NCBI GenBank assembly: GCA_036280995.1
Contig: DASUPQ010000242.1
Coordinates: 1-34,968 of the forward strand
Source: Actinomycetota bacterium
GTDB lineage: Bacteria; Actinomycetota; CALGFH01
Reading direction: 5' to 3'
DNA length: 34,968 nucleotides
Shown here one piece after another: positions 31,444 through 34,968 of the stretch. How positions within the stretch are numbered: position 1 is the stretch's first letter; the number at the start of each line of letters is the position of its first letter. The notes below the pieces were generated by a model that saw nothing but the letters and a program-made list of their open reading frames with translations, was not told the DNA's origin and made no database searches. Position numbers and translations under genes: made by a program.

Positions 31444-32649
31444 ATGGATCTTGCCACGGGCCTGGAGACGCTGCTGGTGGCGGCCGTGGTGGCCGCGATC
31501 GCCCCCGTGCTGGTGGCCTGGCTGCCCGGGCCCCGCATTCCCCAGGTGGTGGTGCTGCTGGCCGGCGGGGTGCTGGTCGGCCCGCAGGTGCTCGGCTGGG
31601 CCGACCGGCCCGCCATCGACCTGCTGGCCAACGTCGGGCTCGGCTTCCTGTTCCTGCTGGCCGGCTACGAGCTCGATCTCGCGCTGTTCCGGGTGCGCCC
31701 GGGGCGCCTGGCCATGGTGGCCTGGCTGGTGACGGTGGCGTTGGCCGCCGCCACGGTGGGCCTCCTGGAAGCGGCCGGGCTGGTTCGCGCCTTCGTCCCG
31801 GTCGCGCTCGGGCTGACCACCACCGCCCTGGGGACGCTGCTGCCCATCCTGCGCGACAACGACATGCTCGGTGGCCGCTTCGGCCGCTACCTGATTGCCG
31901 CCGGGGCGGTGGGGGAGCTGTTCCCGATCTTCGCCGTCGCCCTGTTCCTCGGGGCCAGCAACAAGTTCGTGGCCCTGGTGTCGCTGCTCGCGGTGGGCGT
32001 CCTGGCCGTGATCCTGAGCCAGGCCCCCCGGCTGATCCGGGGCAGGCGGCTGGAACGGATCATCCAGGAGGGCGAGGGCTCCACCGCCCAGACGACCATC
32101 CGCTGGACCGTCGTGCTGTTGCTGCTCCTGCTGGTCGTGGCCGAGGAGTTCGGCCTCGACGTGGTCCTGGGCGCGTTCCTGGCCGGGATCGTGCTGCGCC
32201 GCTGGACCCCCGGCGACGCCCATGCCCTGGAGGCCAAGCTCGACGCCATCGGCTACGGCTTCTTCATCCCGCTGTTCTTTGTGGCCTCCGGCATGGGCCT
32301 CGACATCCGCTCCATCGCCGAGGCGCCGCTGCGCCTGCTCGCCTTCTTCGTGCTGCTGCTGGTGGTGCGGGGGGTGCCGGCCCTGTTCCTGTACCGCCGG
32401 GACCTGCCGGCCGTCCAGCGGGTCGAGCTGATGTTCCTGACCGCCACAGCCCTGCCCCTGCTGGTCGCCCTGGCCGAGATCGGGCTGCGCAACGGCACCA
32501 TGCTCCGCGAGAACGCGGCCGCCCTGGTCGGGGCGGGGGCGCTGTCGGTGCTGGTGTTCCCCATGGTCGCGGTGGCGATCGAGCGGCGTCGCCGTGCCGG
32601 TGAGGGCCCGGCGGCCGACGCCCCGGCCGGCGCGCCCCACGCGGAATAG
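31444..32649 (+). CDS. Cation:proton antiporter, CPA2 family
   Basis: A 401-residue membrane transporter with about 12 helices. IPQVVVLLAGGVLVGPQVLGW at the N-terminus, LANVGLGFLFLLAGYELDL (with the acidic residues of helix 3), LTTTALGTLLPIL and VVLGAFLAGIVLRRW are typical of Kef/NapA-type exchangers that swap Na+ or K+ for protons. A cytoplasmic RCK/TrkA domain found in Kef proteins is absent, and a short charged tail ends the protein, so it looks like the transport core alone. The ion is not decided by sequence. The ATG at 31444 follows GGAGGTCGCGC. It is divergent from DUF2252; the gap of 38-89 bases should hold both promoters. Confidence 0.9.
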   Translation: MDLATGLETLLVAAVVAAIAPVLVAWLPGPRIPQVVVLLAGGVLVGPQVLGWADRPAIDLLANVGLGFLFLLAGYELDLALFRVRPGRLAMVAWLVTVALAAATVGLLEAAGLVRAFVPVALGLTTTALGTLLPILRDNDMLGGRFGRYLIAAGAVGELFPIFAVALFLGASNKFVALVSLLAVGVLAVILSQAPRLIRGRRLERIIQEGEGSTAQTTIRWTVVLLLLLLVVAEEFGLDVVLGAFLAGIVLRRWTPGDAHALEAKLDAIGYGFFIPLFFVASGMGLDIRSIAEAPLRLLAFFVLLLVVRGVPALFLYRRDLPAVQRVELMFLTATALPLLVALAEIGLRNGTMLRENAAALVGAGALSVLVFPMVAVAIERRRRAGEGPAADAPAGAPHAE

Positions 32650-32690
32650 GCAATCCGGCGAACGTCCCACGATTTCCTCCGGTTCCCCCG

Positions 32691-32696
32691 TAAACT
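32691..32696 (+). promoter_or_regulatory. Candidate -10 (TAAACT) of the LCP gene
   Basis: TAAACT lies in the 89-base gap between the antiporter and LCP genes and is one of few AT-rich hexamers there. It gives a leader of about 36 bases that contains GGGAGAAG, though that ribosome site is far from the ATG at 32739. A -35 is not clear. Confidence 0.4.
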
Positions 32697-32738
32697 CCGC
32701 GACCGGACAGTTTCGGGAGAAGCGTCCGGCTGCGCGCG

Positions 32739-34247
32739 ATGGCGGGGGTGTCGGTGGCAAGGAAGGTCTCGGCCCGGGTGTACCGGCGCCGCCGGATCGC
32801 CGCCGCCCTGGCCGCCTTGCTGGTCCTGGGGCTTGTCCTGCTGGCCGGCGGCTGGGGCTACACCGCCTTCCGGTTCGGCCAGATCAGCTCGGTGCACGTG
32901 CCCGGCCTGGGCAAGGCCCCCTCCGACGGCTCGGTGAACCTGCTGGTCGTCGGCTCCGACACCCGCCAGGGGCTGCGCGACGGCGGGTTCGGGGAGGCCG
33001 GCGGGCAGCGCAGCGACGTCATCATCCTGGTCCACCTGGTCCCCGCCGCCGGCCACGCCGCCGTGCTGTCGATCCCGCGCGACCTGTACGTACCCGTGGC
33101 CGGCACCGGCGGGTCGGCCAAGATCAACTCGGCCTTCAACCACGGGCCCGGCCAGCTCGTCCAGACCATCCAGCAGCGCTTCGGCATCCCCATCCACCAC
33201 TACCTGCTGGTCAACTTCGACGGGTTCCGCGAGGTCGTCGACGCCCTCGGCGGGGTCGCGATGTACTTCCCCCGTCCGGTGCGCGACGACAACAACGGCC
33301 GCAACGAGTCGGGACTGAACGTGCCCAAGCCGGGCTGCCACCGGCTGACCGGGAACCAGGCGCTGGCCCTGGCCCGCAGCCGCTACTTCCAGTACCAGGA
33401 CACGGCCGGCCGCTGGCACGCCGACCCGGGGACCGACCTGGGCCGCATCCGCCGCCAGCAGACGATGCTCCGGGCCATGGCCGCCAAGGCGGCCGGCCGC
33501 AACCTGGCCAACCCGGTCCGGGCCAACGCCCTGGTCGGGTCCGTGGTCCGCAGCCTCACCAAGGATGACAACCTCAGCATCCGCCGGTCGGTCACCCTGG
33601 CCCGCCAGTTCCGCTCCTTCGACCCCGCCCGGCTGAACGCCGCCACCCTCCCCGTCGACCGGGGCGTGCAGCGCGACGGGGTCGTCCACCGCGCCGGCCA
33701 GCCCGGCTTCGAGCAGGGCCTCCGGCAGGGCTGGGAGCAGGTCCTCCTCCCCAGCGAGCCCGCCGCCAAAGCCGCCGTGGCCAAGTTCCTGCGTCCCCCC
33801 AAGGGCCCCACTCCGCGCGCCCCGGCCACCACCGTCCCCGCCCCGCCGCCCCAGCTGCCCGCCCCCTCCAAGGTCACGGTGACGGTCAAGAACGGCACCC
33901 CCCGCCAGGGCCTGGCCGCCCGCGCCACCGCCTCCCTCGACCGCCTCGGCTTCAAGGCCGGCAACGGCGGCAACGCCACCCCGTCGGCCAGGACGACCCT
34001 GTTCCACGCGCCCGGCTCCGACGCCGCCGCCCGGGTCGCCGCCCGGGCGGTGAAGGTCGCCGGCGGGTCCGGAGCCGCCCGGGCCCCGCAGGCGGGCCTC
34101 GGCCCCGGCTCGGTCGTCCTGGTCCTGGGTTCGGACTTCAAGGGCCTGGCGGGCCGGGTCGCGGTCCCCAAGCCGTCGCCCCCCAAGCCTCCCAAGCCCA
34201 CCGCGGTGACCCGCAGTCTCCCTAGCTGGGATCCTCGCCCCTGCTGA
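32739..34247 (+). CDS. LytR-CpsA-Psr (LCP) family cell-wall glycopolymer ligase
   Basis: A 502-residue membrane-anchored enzyme that transfers lipid-linked glycopolymers to peptidoglycan outside the cell. A basic N-terminus and one helix (about 20-40) anchor it. The LCP domain (66-220) has the pyrophosphate and metal residues D74 (GSDTR), R91/D93 (QRSD), R114/D115 (SIPRDLYV) and K128 (KINSAF). A Pro-rich linker follows, then a LytR_C domain (about 380-480, VTVKNGTPRQGLAARA). The final PKPSPPKPPKP and SLPSWDPRPC look like read-through into the scrambled right end. The start is uncertain: ATG at 32739, or GTG at 32748 or 32754. The 3' end overlaps the sigma-factor remnant by 26 bases. Confidence 0.9.
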   Translation: MAGVSVARKVSARVYRRRRIAAALAALLVLGLVLLAGGWGYTAFRFGQISSVHVPGLGKAPSDGSVNLLVVGSDTRQGLRDGGFGEAGGQRSDVIILVHLVPAAGHAAVLSIPRDLYVPVAGTGGSAKINSAFNHGPGQLVQTIQQRFGIPIHHYLLVNFDGFREVVDALGGVAMYFPRPVRDDNNGRNESGLNVPKPGCHRLTGNQALALARSRYFQYQDTAGRWHADPGTDLGRIRRQQTMLRAMAAKAAGRNLANPVRANALVGSVVRSLTKDDNLSIRRSVTLARQFRSFDPARLNAATLPVDRGVQRDGVVHRAGQPGFEQGLRQGWEQVLLPSEPAAKAAVAKFLRPPKGPTPRAPATTVPAPPPQLPAPSKVTVTVKNGTPRQGLAARATASLDRLGFKAGNGGNATPSARTTLFHAPGSDAAARVAARAVKVAGGSGAARAPQAGLGPGSVVLVLGSDFKGLAGRVAVPKPSPPKPPKPTAVTRSLPSWDPRPC

Positions 34248-34515
34248 CCAGCAGCCGGGCCAGGCTGGTCAGGCCTCGGTGCTGCAGGGCCTTGACGGCG
34301 CCGGTGGTCTTGCCGACGATCGCGGCCACCTCGGGGGCGGTCAGCCCGCCGGCCATCCGCGGCAGCAGGACCTCGCGCTGGTCGGGGGGAGAGCTCGCCA
34401 GCGCGGGCAAGAGGGTTCGCTCCAGCCGCTCGACGGCCCGCTCGTCCGGGTCCTCGCCAGCCGGCGACCAGCCGTGCTCCAGGACGAGGGCGACCGCCTC
34501 CAGCTTGGTCTCCAC
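34222..34515 (-). pseudogene. ECF sigma factor remnant (region 4 only)
   Basis: Reading the minus strand from about 34515 to the TAG at 34222, the sequence ends with a clear sigma-70 region 4: ALASSPPDQREVLLPRMAGG, LTAPEVAAIVGKTTGAVK and ALQHRGLTSLARLL, that is, the -35-binding helix-turn-helix of an extracytoplasmic-function sigma factor. Region 2, which binds the -10 and core polymerase, is missing: upstream of about 34515 the opposite strand encodes a piece of SSB instead. The remaining open frame runs on to 34692 but that part is only the shadow of the SSB and transposase fragments. A sigma factor without region 2 cannot work, so this is a truncated gene. Confidence 0.75.
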
Positions 34516-34646
34516 CCCAGCTTGATCACCGCCTGGCGCGGCCTGGCCGTCGGCGACTCCCTGGCCAAGGGCAACCGGGTGATCGTCCTCGGCCAGCTCC
34601 GGGCCCGCTCCTGGGAGACCCCGGAGGGCGAGCGGCGGACTCTGGT
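34516..34646 (+). pseudogene. Single-stranded DNA-binding protein (SSB) internal fragment
   Basis: The plus strand encodes LITAWRGLAVGDSLAKGNRV followed by IVLGQLRARSWETPEGERRT, the middle of the OB fold of SSB (the conserved WR-x-LA, L-x-KG-x-RV, G-x-L and W-E-T-x-x-G stretch). Nothing of the N-terminal strands is found upstream, where the opposite strand carries the sigma remnant, and after RRTLV the match is lost. About 43 codons remain with no start codon or ribosome site. It is a dead fragment, perhaps left from a mobile element or a rearranged ssb copy. Confidence 0.7.
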
Positions 34647-34697
34647 ACCAGGAGGCCGCCGAGCGAGCCGGGGAGCGGCGCCGCTGCCCCATCTGCC

Positions 34698-34968
34698 GAC
34701 CCGGTTGGTGGCGTGCTCGCGCAAACCTCGGTCAGCGCCGACGCGGCCGGCTACCAGCAGCTGCTGGCCTTCGCCAGGGCGCAGGTGCCTGGACGTCGCT
34801 GCTGGGCGGTGGAGGGTGCCGGCAGCGACGGCGCCGGGCTCACCGGGTTCTCCTGCAGGCCCGGGGCGAGCAGGTGGTGGAGGTCGGCCGGCCCAAGCGA
34901 CCAGCCCGCCGGACCGGTGCCAAGAGCGATGCCCTGGACGCGGTCCGGGCGGCAGGCCAGGCCTTGAT
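34698..34968 (+). pseudogene. IS110-family transposase fragment, frameshifted and cut by the window edge
   Basis: From 34698 the plus strand reads DPVGGVLAQTSVSADAAGYQ then QLLAFARAQVPGRR and WAVEGAGSDGAGLTGF, the N-terminal DEDD (RuvC-like) domain of IS110-type transposases, with the conserved Glu in AVEGAG. After 34850 two extra bases shift the frame; from 34853 it continues LQARGEQVVEVGRPKRPARR and TGAKSDALDAVRAAGQAL, which carries the paired Asp of the DEDD site. The first ~15-20 residues of the family are missing. The right end is outside the window, so whether the rest of the gene and element ends exist is unknown. Confidence 0.78.

Overview
The window is a gene-dense stretch of a very GC-rich chromosome. 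Coding third positions are almost always G or C, GTG and TTG starts are frequent, Shine-Dalgarno sites are GGAGG-type, and recognisable -10 boxes follow TAnnnT. Together with a mec-cysO-cysM-murI-(Rv1339-like)-rph-rdgB block that matches the Mycobacterium tuberculosis Rv1334-Rv1341 order, this points to a high-GC Actinomycetota. I cannot place it to class. No tRNA, rRNA, CRISPR array or prophage is visible. There is no gene-free gap above 300 bases.

Layout. 1-5.3 kb: end of a membrane protein, a RibD/DHFR-fold reductase, an HD-domain nucleotidase, a PLP decarboxylase, a GNAT acetyltransferase, a deleted alpha/beta-hydrolase relic, a hexapeptide acyltransferase, and two divergent MarR regulators around an AT-rich dyad. 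5.3-13.6 kb: a secreted beta-propeller, a nitrilase-Nudix fusion, a YjbR-type protein, a berberine-bridge-type flavoprotein, a large cyclase/NTPase/TPR signalling protein, a second RibD-fold protein, and a 57-residue protein with a calcium-loop motif and one membrane helix. 13.7-20.6 kb: a phosphodiesterase, MsrB, a glycosyltransferase, a zinc-finger rhomboid protease, a six-helix membrane protein, and SelD coupled to a serine hydrolase.

20.7-26.4 kb is the conserved core: Mec (JAMM peptidase), CysO (sulfur carrier), CysM, glutamate racemase, an Rv1339-type metallo-beta-lactamase-fold phosphodiesterase, RNase PH, RdgB and a HAD phosphatase. Many starts overlap the preceding stop (GTGA, TGATG), so this is probably one or two operons. 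The first three genes form the CysO-dependent cysteine pathway: thiocarboxylated CysO donates sulfur, CysM joins it to O-phosphoserine, and Mec releases cysteine. Here CysO carries three extra residues (SGS) after its diglycine, which implies a trimming step.

26.4-34.3 kb: a DUF3291 protein, a two-gene surface locus (a membrane-anchored carbohydrate-binding-like protein and an LPFTG sortase substrate), a second PLP decarboxylase, a DUF2252 protein translationally coupled to an unlisted 36-residue membrane protein, a CPA2 antiporter, and an LCP cell-wall ligase. The last ~0.75 kb is a scrap yard: the C-terminus of an ECF sigma factor, an SSB fragment and a frameshifted IS110-type transposase fragment run directly into one another.

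Most worth a second look: the CysO tail, the nitrilase-Nudix fusion, the 57- and 36-residue proteins, the regulator-only MarR pair, the symmetric -10 shared by selD and its neighbour, and the right-end relic mosaic.
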